Shown: positions 19,983 through 31,387, counted from the first letter of the stretch. The stretch: DNA of 64,000 nt from Rhizobium aethiopicum (GCF_014197535.1 NZ_JACIFV010000003.1:1-64000); one strand, 5' to 3'. Program-made: numbers and translations. The notes: a model not told the origin generated them from the letters alone.

Positions 19983-20594
19983 TCACGGACGAACGCGTCG
20001 CAGCGTCAGATTGATGCGGCCGCCGTTCTTCAACAGCGTCGACGTCGCAGGGTAGATGCGGTCGACGCCATGAAAGCAGAGCCTCCCCTCGCCGCCCAGC
20101 ACCACCAGATCGCCGCTCGCGAGCTTGAAGGATAGCGTGCGATCATTGCGGTTGAGACCGCCGACCCGGAAGAGGCAGCTATTGCCGAGCGAGATCGAGA
20201 CGACCGGCGCCTCCAGGTCCTGCTCGTCCTTATCCTGATGCAGGCCCATGCGAGCGTCGTCGGAATAGAAATTGACGAGGCAGGCCTCCGGTGGCTTCTC
20301 ATAGCCGGAAACGTCATTCCAGATATCGAGCAAAAGCTTCGGCATCTCAGGCCAGGGCCCGCCGGTTGCCGGATGCGTCGGCTGATAACGATAGCCCCGC
20401 TCCTTGTCCGTTACCCAGCCGAGCGGCCCGCAATTGGTCATCCTGACCGACATCGGCTTGCCGGTGCCGGGCATGGCGGGCACATAGAGCGGCGCTTCGG
20501 CGACGACGGCACGGATCACTTCGACCAATGCTTCCTGGCGCGTCCGGTCGAGATAACCAGGAAGATGGCGGATGCCGTTCAGGAGACCGGACAT
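19983..20594 (-). CDS. alkB: Alpha-ketoglutarate-dependent DNA dioxygenase AlkB
   Basis: A 203-residue Fe(II)/2-oxoglutarate dioxygenase that reverses 1-methyladenine and 3-methylcytosine damage. Iron ligands are His119 and Asp121 (GLHQDKDE) and His175 (CFHGVDR). The 2-oxoglutarate-binding arginines are Arg193 and Arg199 in GRINLTLRR. Substrate-loop residues NFYSDDARMG precede the first ligand. The ATG at 20594 lies one base after the arfB stop; a start at 20621 inside arfB is possible but adds residues not typical of the family. Confidence 0.95.
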   Translation of the reverse strand: MSGLLNGIRHLPGYLDRTRQEALVEVIRAVVAEAPLYVPAMPGTGKPMSVRMTNCGPLGWVTDKERGYRYQPTHPATGGPWPEMPKLLLDIWNDVSGYEKPPEACLVNFYSDDARMGLHQDKDEQDLEAPVVSISLGNSCLFRVGGLNRNDRTLSFKLASGDLVVLGGEGRLCFHGVDRIYPATSTLLKNGGRINLTLRRVRP

Positions 20595-20595
20595 A

Positions 20596-21033
20596 TCATT
20601 CGCCGCCGCCGGGGCGGCCACGCATTTTCTTGACCTCCGAGCGGCCGGATTTTTCCTTCAGGCGGCGCTCGACCGAACCTTTGGTCGGCTTGGTCTTCTT
20701 GCGCGGCGGCGGCGGCGGCTTGGCAGCCTCCAGAATCAGTTCCTTCAGCCGCTCGCGCGCATCCTCGCGGTTGCGGTCCTGGCTGCGAAAGCGGCTCGCC
20801 TCGATCATCAGCACGCCCTCCTTCGACATACGCCGGCCGGCGAGCTTGATCGCGTTGGCTTTGACGCGATCGTTGAGGGAAGGCGAATTCGCGATGTTGA
20901 AGAACAGCTGGACCGCCGTCGAAACCTTGTTGACGTTCTGCCCGCCGGGGCCGCCCGCCAGAACGAATTGTTCCGTCAGTTCCCATCCCGCGATGGTGAT
21001 CCTGTCGTCGATGTAGAGCGCGTCGCTGGCCAT
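20596..21033 (-). CDS. arfB: Alternative ribosome-rescue peptidyl-tRNA hydrolase ArfB
   Basis: A 145-residue protein that releases ribosomes stalled on truncated mRNAs. It carries the catalytic GGQ in AGGPGGQNVNK (Gly30-Gly31-Gln32) and the basic C-terminal tail that enters the empty mRNA channel (PRKKTKPTKGSVERRLKEK, then KKMRGRPGGGE). I chose ATG 21033 (MASDALYIDD); an upstream start adds 13 residues. alkB begins one base after its stop, so the genes are coupled. Confidence 0.93.
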   Translation of the reverse strand: MASDALYIDDRITIAGWELTEQFVLAGGPGGQNVNKVSTAVQLFFNIANSPSLNDRVKANAIKLAGRRMSKEGVLMIEASRFRSQDRNREDARERLKELILEAAKPPPPPRKKTKPTKGSVERRLKEKSGRSEVKKMRGRPGGGE

Positions 21034-21086
21034 GCGGCGTTCTATCTCATATCGGCCGCCAATTGAAAACATCGGCCATCAACGAG

Positions 21087-21116
21087 AAAACCCGGCTATC
21101 CTGTGATGCCGGGTTT
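21087..21116 (-). terminator. Terminator of pckA
   Basis: The minus strand forms a 9-bp stem (AAACCCGGC / GCCGGGTTT) with an 11-base loop, followed by a T-rich run. It lies between pckA and arfB, on the pckA side of the arfB start. Confidence 0.75.
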
Positions 21117-21142
21117 CACGTGAATCAGAGATTCTGTTTAGC

Positions 21143-21209
21143 GCAATTCCCGGCAAAAGCGCTTCGCGCTTTGCCTGGCAAAACCGCCGCACACTTTTGC
21201 TGGAATTGC
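21143..21209. repeat. Palindromic intergenic repeat, copy A
   Basis: An imperfect inverted repeat with arms GCAATTCCCGGCAAAAG (21143-21159) and CTTTTGCTGGAATTGC (21194-21209). The inner part AAAACCGCCGCACACTTTTG matches the core of copies B and C at about 18 of 20 positions. It sits between the pckA stop and its terminator. It is the most diverged of the three copies. Confidence 0.7.
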
Positions 21210-21218
21210 TTGCGCTTC

Positions 21219-22829
<1,611 letters not shown>

Positions 22830-23167
22830 GGCTAGTTCCCTTTGCTCAGGCTCGTTGCCGTTAAAACTAACGGGGAAAATACGGGGATAAATTTTAAAAG
22901 ACAAGGGCTAAAAATGGAGAAAATATAGTAATATCAAATAATTAATCGATTTAAATTTGTTTCATTCTTTTTAAATCGTTTGAAGAGCTACGTTGAAACA
23001 TTTCGACACACAACTTTTGGATGCTGAGGGATTTTACAACAATCTTCCCCTTTATCTTTGCCACAATTTGTTCCACCTTTATCCTCCATAAGCGCATCCG
23101 GTCATTGAGACCGCCTGGGGACGACCAAAATCCGGGAGATTGCGCACTGATGACGGAGACCAATGCT
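22830..23167. promoter_or_regulatory. Divergent pckA-chvI promoter region
   Basis: A 338-base gene-free stretch, markedly AT-rich at 22890-23050 compared with the GC-rich surroundings. It must hold the pckA promoter (leftward) and the chvI promoter (rightward). I could not assign a ChvI box with confidence. An open frame running into chvI from a start near 23021 is not supported by the family's length. Confidence 0.6.
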
Positions 23168-23905
23168 ATGGCTACAATCGCGCTCGTTGACGACGACCGC
23201 AACATCCTCACCTCGGTGTCGATCGCACTGGAAGCCGAAGGATATAAGGTCGAGACCTATACGGACGGCGCCTCGGCGCTCGACGGCCTTCTGGCGCGAC
23301 CGCCGCAGCTGGCGATCTTCGATATCAAGATGCCGCGTATGGACGGCATGGAACTGTTGCGCCGCCTGCGGCAGAAATCGGATATCCCGGTTATCTTTCT
23401 CACCTCCAAGGATGAGGAGATCGACGAGTTGTTCGGCCTGAAGATGGGCGCGGACGATTTCATCACCAAGCCTTTCTCGCAGCGCCTGCTGGTGGAGCGC
23501 GTGCGAGCCGTCCTGCGCCGCGCCTCGAGCCGTGAAGCCACAGCCGCCGGCGGCACGAGCCCCGGCGGTGCGCCGAAGGCCGGCGCGGTGCAGCAGGCGC
23601 GCTCGCTGGAGCGCGGACAGCTGGTCATGGACCAGGAGCGCCATACCTGCACTTGGAAGGGCGAGGCCGTGACGCTGACGGTGACCGAGTTCCTGATCCT
23701 GCATTCGCTGGCGCAGCGCCCCGGCGTCGTGAAAAGCCGCGACGCGCTGATGGATGCAGCCTATGATGAACAGGTCTATGTCGACGACCGGACCATCGAC
23801 AGCCACATCAAGCGGCTGCGCAAGAAATTCAAGATGGTCGATACCGACTTTGATATGATTGAAACACTCTACGGAGTGGGATACCGCTTCCGCGAAGCAG
23901 CTTGA
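23168..23905 (+). CDS. chvI: Response regulator ChvI (OmpR family)
   Basis: A 245-residue OmpR-type regulator. The receiver domain has acidic DDD at 8-10, phospho-acceptor Asp52 ([10 protein letters not shown]), Thr/Lys switch residues (FLTSKDEE) and [12 protein letters not shown]. The C-terminal winged helix ends [14 protein letters not shown]...[10 protein letters not shown]. An Ala/Gly-rich linker (about 128-148) joins them. ATG 23168 is preceded by GGAG with 9-base spacing; a start at 23150 would add 6 residues. ChvI with ChvG controls acid response, exopolysaccharide, motility and host association. Confidence 0.96.
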   Translation: MATIALVDDDRNILTSVSIALEAEGYKVETYTDGASALDGLLARPPQLAIFDIKMPRMDGMELLRRLRQKSDIPVIFLTSKDEEIDELFGLKMGADDFITKPFSQRLLVERVRAVLRRASSREATAAGGTSPGGAPKAGAVQQARSLERGQLVMDQERHTCTWKGEAVTLTVTEFLILHSLAQRPGVVKSRDALMDAAYDEQVYVDDRTIDSHIKRLRKKFKMVDTDFDMIETLYGVGYRFREAA

Positions 23906-23981
23906 GCCCGAGCGGCACAGCTGGAAATGTTGAAGGTTGCCGGCCGGTTTATCCGGCCCAACCTTTCGAAAGGGCCTGTCA

Positions 23982-25772
23982 TTGGCACAGTTGGTGCAGG
24001 AAAGGGATTTGGACGATGCGGAGGGCGTGAGCACCCGCCGCGTCCGAGGCCGCCGTTGGTCGCATCCCTTTACGCTGATCCGCCGCATCTTCGGCAATGC
24101 GGTGTTTTCGAGCCTGACGCGGCGCATCCTGTTCTTCAATCTCGTCGCGCTGGTGGTGCTCGTCGGCGGCATCCTCTATCTCAACCAGTTTCGCGAAGGC
24201 TTGATCGACGCCCGCGCCGAAAGCCTGTTGACGCAGGGTGAAATCATCGCCGGCGCCGTTTCGGCTTCCGCGTCGGTCGATACGAACTCGATCACCATCG
24301 ATCCGCAAAAGCTGCTCGAACTGCAGGCCGGCCAGAGCATCACCCCGGTGCCGAACGACGAGGATCTGGAATTTCCGATCGATCCGGAAAAGGTCGCGCC
24401 GGTCCTGCGCCGGCTGATCTCGCCGACACGCACACGCGCGCGCATCTTCGATGCCGACGCCAATCTGCTGCTCGATTCGCGTCATCTCTATTCGCGCGGC
24501 CAGGTGCTGCGCTTCGATCTTCCGCCGGTCGAAGAAGAGAAGCAGACCTGGAGCGATTGGTTGGCGACGCTGTTCAACAAAGCGCTGCAGCCGGGCAATC
24601 TGCCGCTCTATAAGGAAGCGCCGGGCGGCGACGGCTCGATCTATCCCGAAGTCATGAACGCGCTGACCGGCGTGCGCGGCGCGGTCGTGCGCACCACCGA
24701 GAAAGGCGAGCTTATCGTTTCCGTCGCCGTGCCGATTCAGCGCTTCCGCGCCGTGCTCGGCGTGCTGCTGTTGTCGACGCAGGCGGGTGACATCGACAAT
24801 ATCGTTCACGCCGAACGGCTGGCCATCATGCGCGTCTTTGGCGTGGCGACGCTCGTCAACGTACTGCTGTCGCTGGTGCTCTCATCGACGATCGCCAATC
24901 CGCTGCGCCGTCTTTCGGCCGCCGCCATTCGCGTTCGGCGCGGCGCCAAGACACGTGAGCAAATTCCGGACTTTTCCGCCCGCCAGGACGAAATCGGCAA
25001 CCTCTCCATCGCCTTACGCGAGATGACGACGGCGCTCTACGACCGCATCGACGCGATCGAGAGCTTTGCCGCCGATGTCAGCCACGAGCTCAAGAACCCG
25101 CTGACCTCGCTGCGCAGCGCCGTCGAAACACTGCCGCTTGCCAGGTCGGAGGATTCCAAGAAACGGCTGCTTGATGTCATTCAGCACGATGTCCGCCGCC
25201 TCGACCGCCTGATCAGCGACATTTCCGACGCCTCGCGGCTCGATGCCGAACTCGCACGCGTCGACGCCGCCTCCATCGACATGGAGGTGCTGCTGCGCGA
25301 CCTGATCGAGGTGTCGCGCCAGATCAGGGGCAGCAAAAAGCAGGTGCAGATCGACTATGCGATCGAACGCAAGCCGAACATCAAGACGCGCTTCGTCGTC
25401 AACGGTCACGACCTGCGCATCGGCCAGATCGTCACCAATCTGATCGAGAATGCCCGCTCCTTCGTGCCCGAGAAGGGCGGCAAGATCACCGTGCGGCTGG
25501 TGCGCACACGGTCACGCTGTGTCACCACGATCGAAGACAACGGTCCCGGCATCCAGGCGGAAAATATCGACCGCATCTTCGAGCGCTTCTACACCGACCG
25601 GCCGGAATCGGAAGGCTTCGGCCAGAATTCGGGACTCGGCCTGTCGATCAGCCGCCAGATCGCCGAGGCGCATGGCGGATCGCTCAGAGCAGAGAACATT
25701 ACCGACGCCGAAAGCGGGCAGGTGCTCGGCGCGCGCTTTATCCTCGCCCTGCCCCTCGATCCGGCCGCATGA
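23982..25772 (+). CDS. chvG: Sensor histidine kinase ChvG (ExoS)
   Basis: A 596-residue membrane kinase. A hydrophobic segment near residues 47-68 and another near 285-305 bracket a ~220-residue periplasmic sensing region, followed by HAMP. The H-box is ADVSHELKNPLTSLR with His368. N-box NLIENARSFV, DNGPGIQ and SGLGLSISRQIAEAHGG complete the ATPase. I chose TTG 23982 because GAAAGGG lies 7 bases upstream and the length matches S. meliloti ExoS; an earlier TTG at 23937 adds 15 residues. The periplasmic repressor ExoR is not in this window. The stop overlaps the hprK start. Confidence 0.94.
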   Translation: MAQLVQERDLDDAEGVSTRRVRGRRWSHPFTLIRRIFGNAVFSSLTRRILFFNLVALVVLVGGILYLNQFREGLIDARAESLLTQGEIIAGAVSASASVDTNSITIDPQKLLELQAGQSITPVPNDEDLEFPIDPEKVAPVLRRLISPTRTRARIFDADANLLLDSRHLYSRGQVLRFDLPPVEEEKQTWSDWLATLFNKALQPGNLPLYKEAPGGDGSIYPEVMNALTGVRGAVVRTTEKGELIVSVAVPIQRFRAVLGVLLLSTQAGDIDNIVHAERLAIMRVFGVATLVNVLLSLVLSSTIANPLRRLSAAAIRVRRGAKTREQIPDFSARQDEIGNLSIALREMTTALYDRIDAIESFAADVSHELKNPLTSLRSAVETLPLARSEDSKKRLLDVIQHDVRRLDRLISDISDASRLDAELARVDAASIDMEVLLRDLIEVSRQIRGSKKQVQIDYAIERKPNIKTRFVVNGHDLRIGQIVTNLIENARSFVPEKGGKITVRLVRTRSRCVTTIEDNGPGIQAENIDRIFERFYTDRPESEGFGQNSGLGLSISRQIAEAHGGSLRAENITDAESGQVLGARFILALPLDPAA

Positions 25773-26218
25773 CGGCGGCCGCCAACATCCATGCCACGGC
25801 GATCGTCGTCGGCAGAACGGGGCTGCTGTTCAGCGGTCCCTCGGGCTGGGGGAAATCGATGCTGGCTTTCACCTGCATGACCGAGGCGCGCCGCCTCGGG
25901 CTGTTCACGGCGCTGGTCGCCGATGATCAGGTGCTTCTGTCGGGAGAGACCGGCGCGGTGATCGCCACCTGCCCGCCGTCGATCGCCGGACTCATCGAAC
26001 TTCGCGGCACCGGCATCGTTCGGCAGGACCACGTCCCTGAGGCGGCCATGCATTATGCCGTGCTTCCGGGCAGCGCTTCCGGTGAGAACCGTGTGCCTCC
26101 CGAAGGGGAAATCGTCAGCCTTGCCGCCGATGTTTCACTTCCCGCATTGCGGTTGCTCACAGGCGTGTCTTCACCGCTTGCAATCCTGATGGCAAAAGCC
26201 CCTGATATCGGAGATTGA
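25769..26218 (+). CDS. hprK: HPr kinase/phosphorylase, short alphaproteobacterial form
   Basis: Only 149 residues, about half of the ~310 of Firmicutes HprK. The N-terminal regulatory domain is absent and the catalytic domain remains, with P-loop GPSGWGKS (23-30), ADDQVLLS and the conserved ELRGTGI motif. It should phosphorylate HPr on the regulatory serine. The start overlaps the chvG stop (ATGA), an arrangement shared by many Rhizobiales and Brucella, tying the PTS to the ChvGI system. Confidence 0.92.
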   Translation: MTAAANIHATAIVVGRTGLLFSGPSGWGKSMLAFTCMTEARRLGLFTALVADDQVLLSGETGAVIATCPPSIAGLIELRGTGIVRQDHVPEAAMHYAVLPGSASGENRVPPEGEIVSLAADVSLPALRLLTGVSSPLAILMAKAPDIGD

Positions 26219-26368
26219 GGCCATTCGGATTGATCAATCTGCCTTATATATTTGCATTTTTATCTTGCACTTCGGCTTTTCATGGCCAAGATGTGCCCCC
26301 ACCGGTGGACGTAATTGCTGCATTGCGATATTGGGGCCACCGTTTGCGTATATGGGAGCAGTAATATC

Positions 26369-26770
26369 ATGATCGGACTTGTGCTTGTCACTCATGGCAA
26401 GCTGGCTGAAGAGTTTCGTCATGCTGTCGAGCACGTCGTCGGTCCTCAGAAATTTATCGAGGCGGTCTGTATTGGCCCCGAAGACGATATGGATCAGAGG
26501 CGGCAGGACATTCTGCAAGCCGTTTCCGGCGCCGATGACGGCCATGGCGTCGTCATCCTGACCGACATGTTCGGCGGCACGCCGTCCAACCTCGCCATCT
26601 CGGTCATGAGCAGCGGCCACACCGAAGTCATTGCCGGCATGAACCTGCCGATGCTGATCAAGCTCGCCGGCGTACGCGGCGAGAACAACATGGAGAAGGC
26701 GCTGGTGGAGGCTTCCGAAGCCGGGCGGAAATATATCAATGTCGCGAGCCGCGTGCTCAGCGGAAAATAA
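26369..26770 (+). CDS. PTS EIIA component, mannose family
   Basis: A 133-residue stand-alone EIIA of the mannose class. The phosphorylatable histidine is His9 in LVLVTHGKLAEEF, and VILTDMFGGTPSNLA is the family's second signature. No membrane EIIB/C/D permease genes lie nearby, so it is probably a regulatory phosphoryl acceptor and not a sugar transporter part. ATG 26369 begins the domain exactly; an upstream start at 26315 adds 18 unrelated residues. It precedes the HPr gene by 9 bases. Confidence 0.93.
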   Translation: MIGLVLVTHGKLAEEFRHAVEHVVGPQKFIEAVCIGPEDDMDQRRQDILQAVSGADDGHGVVILTDMFGGTPSNLAISVMSSGHTEVIAGMNLPMLIKLAGVRGENNMEKALVEASEAGRKYINVASRVLSGK

Positions 26771-26779
26771 CGGCGCTTC

Positions 26780-27055
26780 ATGACATCGCTTTCCCGGGAA
26801 CTCCTCATCATCAACAAGCGCGGCCTTCACGCGCGCGCTTCCGCTAAATTCGTGCAGATGGTCGAGAATTTCGATGCAGCCATCACCGTTTCCAAGGATG
26901 GAATGACGGTCGGCGGCACCTCGATCATGGGTCTCATGATGCTTGCCGCAAGCCCCGGCTCCAGCGTCGTCGTCTCGGCAAGCGGCAGCCAGGCTCAGGA
27001 AGCCCTGGAGGCCCTGGATCAGCTGATCCAGAACAAGTTCGGCGAAGAAATGTGA
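26780..27055 (+). CDS. ptsH: Phosphocarrier protein HPr
   Basis: A 91-residue HPr-type phosphocarrier. The active histidine is His17 in NKRGLHARASAKF. The HprK-target serine is Ser48 in GGTSIMGLMMLAA, so both regulatory and phosphotransfer sites are intact. It would accept phosphate from EI-Ntr (PtsP, not in the window) and pass it to the adjacent EIIA. Confidence 0.94.
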   Translation: MTSLSRELLIINKRGLHARASAKFVQMVENFDAAITVSKDGMTVGGTSIMGLMMLAASPGSSVVVSASGSQAQEALEALDQLIQNKFGEEM

Positions 27056-27199
27056 ACTCGGCCGAGTTCATATAAACATATAAAGACTTCTTTATATCCT
27101 TATTGCCATCCCGGACGAAGCCTGCTAAACGGCGGATATGCCGTGCGCTTGCTTGCGCCTGCGCCAATTTTTGAGACGTTTTTCAGCCTGGAGACCTCT

Positions 27200-28600
27200 A
27201 TGAGCACTGAAAAAGATTATGTCGTCGCCGATATCGGGCTTGCGGATTTCGGCCGTAAGGAAATTACCATCGCCGAAACCGAAATGCCGGGGTTGATGTC
27301 GTGCCGCGCCGAATTCGGCGAGACAAAGCCGCTGAAGGGCGCACGCATCACCGGTTCGCTGCACATGACCATCCAGACGGCTGTGCTGATCGAAACCCTG
27401 GTTGCGCTTGGCGCCGAAGTCCGCTGGGCCTCCTGCAACATCTTCTCGACCCAGGATCATGCCGCTGCCGCGATCGCCGCCGCCGGCGTTCCGGTTTTCG
27501 CCATCAAGGGCGAGTCGCTCGAGGACTATTGGGCCTATACGGACAAGATCTTCCAGTGGGCCGATGGCGGCCTTTCCAACATGATCCTCGATGATGGCGG
27601 TGACGCCACCATGTACATCCTGCTCGGCGCCCGCGCCGAAGCCGGCGAGGACGTGCTGTCCCATCCGCATTCCGAAGAAGAAGAAATCCTCTTCGCCCAG
27701 ATCAACAAGCGCCTCGCCGCTTCGCCGGGCTGGTTCACCAAGCAGCGCGACGCCATCAAGGGCGTCACCGAGGAAACCACGACCGGCGTCAACCGCCTCT
27801 ACCAGTTGAGCCAAAAGGGCCTGCTGCCGTTCCCGGCAATCAACGTCAACGACTCCGTCACCAAGTCGAAGTTCGACAATAAATACGGCTGCAAGGAATC
27901 GCTGGTCGACGGCATCCGCCGCGGCACCGACGTGATGATGGCCGGCAAGGTCGCCGTCGTCTGCGGTTACGGGGACGTCGGCAAGGGTTCCGCTGCCTCG
28001 CTCTCCGGTGCCGGCGCCCGCGTCAAGGTCACGGAAGCCGATCCGATCTGCGCCCTGCAGGCCGCCATGGACGGCTATGAAGTCGTGCTGCTCGAAGACG
28101 TCGTTTCGTCGGCCGATATTTTCATCACCACGACAGGCAACAAGGACGTCATCCGCATCGACCACATGCGGCAGATGAAGGACATGGCCATCGTCGGCAA
28201 TATCGGCCATTTCGACAACGAAATCGAAGTCGCCGCGCTGCGTAACCTCAAATGGACCAACGTCAAGCCGCAGGTCGACCTGATCGAGTTCCCCAAGGGC
28301 AACCGCATCATTCTTCTCTCCGAAGGCCGTCTGCTCAACCTCGGCAATGCCACCGGCCATCCGTCCTTCGTGATGTCGGCTTCCTTCACCAATCAGACGC
28401 TGGCGCAGATCGAACTCTTCACCAAGCCCGGCCAGTACGAGAACAAGGTCTACATTCTGCCGAAGCATCTCGATGAGAAGGTCGCGCGCCTGCATCTCGA
28501 CAAGCTCGGCGTGAAGCTGACGGAGCTTTCTGCGGAACAGGCTGCCTATATCGGCGTCTCGCCGAAGGGACCGTTCAAGTCCGACCACTACAGATATTAA
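27200..28600 (+). CDS. ahcY: Adenosylhomocysteinase
   Basis: A 466-residue enzyme that hydrolyses S-adenosylhomocysteine, relieving product inhibition of methyltransferases. The NAD-binding loop is [20 protein letters not shown] and the C-terminus ends in DHYRY, as in the family. [14 protein letters not shown] is seen as [16 protein letters not shown] 27200 follows GGAG and gives the usual length; an earlier start adds 19 residues. It is monocistronic, with a terminator at 28629-28666. Confidence 0.97.
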   Translation: MSTEKDYVVADIGLADFGRKEITIAETEMPGLMSCRAEFGETKPLKGARITGSLHMTIQTAVLIETLVALGAEVRWASCNIFSTQDHAAAAIAAAGVPVFAIKGESLEDYWAYTDKIFQWADGGLSNMILDDGGDATMYILLGARAEAGEDVLSHPHSEEEEILFAQINKRLAASPGWFTKQRDAIKGVTEETTTGVNRLYQLSQKGLLPFPAINVNDSVTKSKFDNKYGCKESLVDGIRRGTDVMMAGKVAVVCGYGDVGKGSAASLSGAGARVKVTEADPICALQAAMDGYEVVLLEDVVSSADIFITTTGNKDVIRIDHMRQMKDMAIVGNIGHFDNEIEVAALRNLKWTNVKPQVDLIEFPKGNRIILLSEGRLLNLGNATGHPSFVMSASFTNQTLAQIELFTKPGQYENKVYILPKHLDEKVARLHLDKLGVKLTELSAEQAAYIGVSPKGPFKSDHYRY

Positions 28601-28628
28601 TCTTATCGTTAATATCCACAAGATGTAG

Positions 28629-28666
28629 AAGCCGCGGCATTGACAAACGCCGCGGCTTATTTTTTT
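28629..28666 (+). terminator. Terminator of ahcY
   Basis: A perfect 10-bp stem (AAGCCGCGGC / GCCGCGGCTT) with a 10-base loop, followed by ATTTTTTT. It lies 28 bases after the ahcY stop. Confidence 0.92.
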
Positions 28667-28804
28667 GGCCGCTCCCTTCCCGCCGATTCCCTTCCGAAGT
28701 ATTGTTTTAAGACTTGATTCGGGACGCCGGACGCCGTCCGACCGCTCCGAAAATGGGATGTCTTGTCGTAATGCGGCACATTGAAGGACGGAGACATACC
28801 GCGG

Positions 28805-31387
28805 ATGTCGGAAATGAAAAACAGCCTGCACGGTCAGGCGGATGACGGCGCTCGCGCCGGTCGCCGCCCGCTCTCGGCAGGCCAAGAATATAAATCTGCA
28901 ACGGCACACGAGGCCGCAAAGCAAAAGCATGGATCATTGGCGCGCTTCCTGAAAACCTGCGCGGCCGGCACGGCGGTTGTCGCGCTGGCGCGGCCGGTTC
29001 TGGCACAAGGCGAGCAGCAGGCGGCCGCGGCTCACCTCTTCACCTCCTCCCAGGTCATCGGCGTTTCCGTCGTCATCGGCGTCATCTCGGCGGCGCTGCT
29101 TTCAACGTTGTGGCTCGTGCGCCAGCGCGGCAATCTGGAAAACGAGAGCCGCGAAATCCGCTCGGCGCTCTCCGATGCCCAGCAGCGCATTTCGCAATAT
29201 CAGGCGCTGATCGCCGACAAGAACCGGCGGATCGTCATCTGGGACGGCAATGCGCGCCCCGAGCTTCTCGGCCAGCTTCCGCCCGAGACCGGCGCGCCGC
29301 AGGACGGCGAATTCCTCGCCTTCGGCCTGTGGCTGAAATCGCATTCGGCCGCCGATCTGGAAAAGGCGATCGACCGGCTGCGTGACGGCGCGCAGAGCTT
29401 CGATATGGTGGTCGAAACCATCCGCGATGAAATCCTCGAGGCGCAGGGCCGGGTTTCCGGCGGACGCGCCTTTGTCCGCTTCGTGGCGCTCAACAATCTG
29501 CGCGCCGAGCTTGCCGAACTCAGGATCGAGCGCGACCGGCTGATGACCTCGATCTCGGCCTTCCAGACCATGCTCGACGCGATCGACATGCCGGCCTGGC
29601 AGCGCGACCCGACGGGCCGCCTGACCTGGGTCAACCAGGCTTATGGCGACGCGGTCGAGGCACGCTCACCGCAGCAGGCGATCAACGAAGGCCGCGAGAT
29701 GCTGACGACCGTGGCACGCGAACGCATCCGCGCGACGGCGACGCCGGAATCACCATTCCATGACACGATCTCGACCGTCGTGCGCGGCAACCGGACATTC
29801 TTCGACGTCGTCGACGTCAAGGTTCCCGGCGGCTCGGCCGGCATTGCGGTCGACGTATCCGACATCGAAGCGGTACGCGCCGAGCTGGAACGGACGCTGA
29901 AGAGCCATGCCGAAACGCTCGACCATCTCGCTACACCCGTCGCCATCTTCGACGGCGAGCGCCGGCTGCAATTCTACAACCAGGCCTTCGTCGCCCTCTG
30001 GGAACTGGATATCGCCTTCCTCGAAAGCCGGCCTGATAATAGCGAGCTGCTCGAACGGCTGCGGGCAGCCAAGAAGCTGCCGGACCAGCTCAACTGGAAA
30101 AGCTGGAAGGAGGCCGCCCTTTCCGTCTATCGCGCGCTCGACACGCAATCGGATCTCTGGCACCTGCCCAACGGCCAGACGCTGCGCGTCTTCGCCACCG
30201 CTCATCCGCAGGGCGGCGCCACCTGGGTATTCGAAAATCTGACCGAGCAGGTCGATCTCGAAACGCGCTACAACACGCTGGTTAAGGTACAGGGCGAGAC
30301 GATCGATCACCTTTCCGAAGGGGTGGCGGTATTCGGGCCCGATGGACGTATCCGACTGTCGAATCCGGCCTTCCGGGCGCTCTGGGGCATTACTGAAACC
30401 GAAGCCAAGCCCGGCACTCATATCCGCGCGTTGGGCGAGGCCTGCGCGCCGTCTTATGACCGGCCGGACGGCTGGAAGACCTTCGCGGAACTGATCACCA
30501 GCTTCGATGACGAGCGCCGCTCGAGCCAGGGGACGCTGGAACTCTTCTCCGGCCTCGTGCTCGATTACGCCGTTATCCCGCTGCCGAACGCGCAGACCAT
30601 GCTGACCTTCGTCAACATGACCGACAGCGTGCGGGCCGAGCGGGCGTTGACCGAGAAGAACGAGGCGTTGCGCAAAGCCGATGAGTTGAAGAACGATTTC
30701 GTTCAGCATGTTTCCTATGAACTTCGCTCGCCGCTGACGAATATCATCGGCTTCACCGATCTCCTGCGCACGCAGGGCGTCGGGCCGCTGAACGACCGGC
30801 AGGCCGAATATATCGATCATATCTCGACCTCGTCCTCTGTTCTGCTGACCCTCGTCAACGACATTCTCGACCTGGCGACCGTCGATGCCGGCATCATGCG
30901 GCTCAACTATGCCGAGATTGATCTGAACGACCTGCTCGACGACGTCTCGATGCAGATCGCTGACCGGCTGCACGAAAGCGGCGTTGCGCTTGAAATCACC
31001 GCCCCCGCCTATCTCGGTTCGATCGTCGCCGATCCGCAGCGGTTGAAGCAGATCCTGCTGAAGCTCCTTGCCAATGCGGCGAATTTCTCGCGCGAGGGCA
31101 CCTCGATCTCGCTGGAATGCCATCGCGAAGGCTCGGATTTCGTCTTCGCCGTCAGTGATCGCGGTCCCGGCATCTCGCCCGACATGATCACCACCGTCTT
31201 CGACCGGTTCGCGACGGGGGCAAAAAGCGGCAAACGCGGCGGCGCCGGCCTCGGCCTCTCGATCGTCGACAGCTTCGTCAGCCTGCATCACGGCGACGTG
31301 ACGATCGACAGCGAGCCGGGCAAGGGCACGACGGTTGTCTGCCGCATTCCCTCGGTCGACATCCCGCATTCCGCCGCCGCCGAATGA
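28805..31387 (+). CDS. divL: DivL-like PAS-domain sensor kinase with tyrosine in place of the phospho-acceptor histidine
   Basis: An 860-residue membrane kinase. Hydrophobic segments lie near residues 50-75 and 85-105, a coiled region follows, then PAS-like domains (about 250-330, 365-450 and 500-610). The H-box reads FVQHVSYELRSPLTNI, with Tyr638 where histidine kinases have the phosphorylated His, exactly as in Caulobacter DivL. The ATPase domain is intact (LLANAANFS, DRGPGISP, GGAGLGLSIVDSF). In Caulobacter DivL binds DivK~P and steers the CckA-CtrA relay. The start could be 28781, adding 8 residues. Its stop overlaps the next gene's start (ATGA). Confidence 0.88.
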   Translation: MSEMKNSLHGQADDGARAGRRPLSAGQEYKSATAHEAAKQKHGSLARFLKTCAAGTAVVALARPVLAQGEQQAAAAHLFTSSQVIGVSVVIGVISAALLSTLWLVRQRGNLENESREIRSALSDAQQRISQYQALIADKNRRIVIWDGNARPELLGQLPPETGAPQDGEFLAFGLWLKSHSAADLEKAIDRLRDGAQSFDMVVETIRDEILEAQGRVSGGRAFVRFVALNNLRAELAELRIERDRLMTSISAFQTMLDAIDMPAWQRDPTGRLTWVNQAYGDAVEARSPQQAINEGREMLTTVARERIRATATPESPFHDTISTVVRGNRTFFDVVDVKVPGGSAGIAVDVSDIEAVRAELERTLKSHAETLDHLATPVAIFDGERRLQFYNQAFVALWELDIAFLESRPDNSELLERLRAAKKLPDQLNWKSWKEAALSVYRALDTQSDLWHLPNGQTLRVFATAHPQGGATWVFENLTEQVDLETRYNTLVKVQGETIDHLSEGVAVFGPDGRIRLSNPAFRALWGITETEAKPGTHIRALGEACAPSYDRPDGWKTFAELITSFDDERRSSQGTLELFSGLVLDYAVIPLPNAQTMLTFVNMTDSVRAERALTEKNEALRKADELKNDFVQHVSYELRSPLTNIIGFTDLLRTQGVGPLNDRQAEYIDHISTSSSVLLTLVNDILDLATVDAGIMRLNYAEIDLNDLLDDVSMQIADRLHESGVALEITAPAYLGSIVADPQRLKQILLKLLANAANFSREGTSISLECHREGSDFVFAVSDRGPGISPDMITTVFDRFATGAKSGKRGGAGLGLSIVDSFVSLHHGDVTIDSEPGKGTTVVCRIPSVDIPHSAAAE

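Noticed and set aside
27125..28930. A 601-codon open frame antisense to ahcY
   Set aside because: ahcY is certain on the plus strand; the antisense product has no family features and runs through the ahcY terminator.
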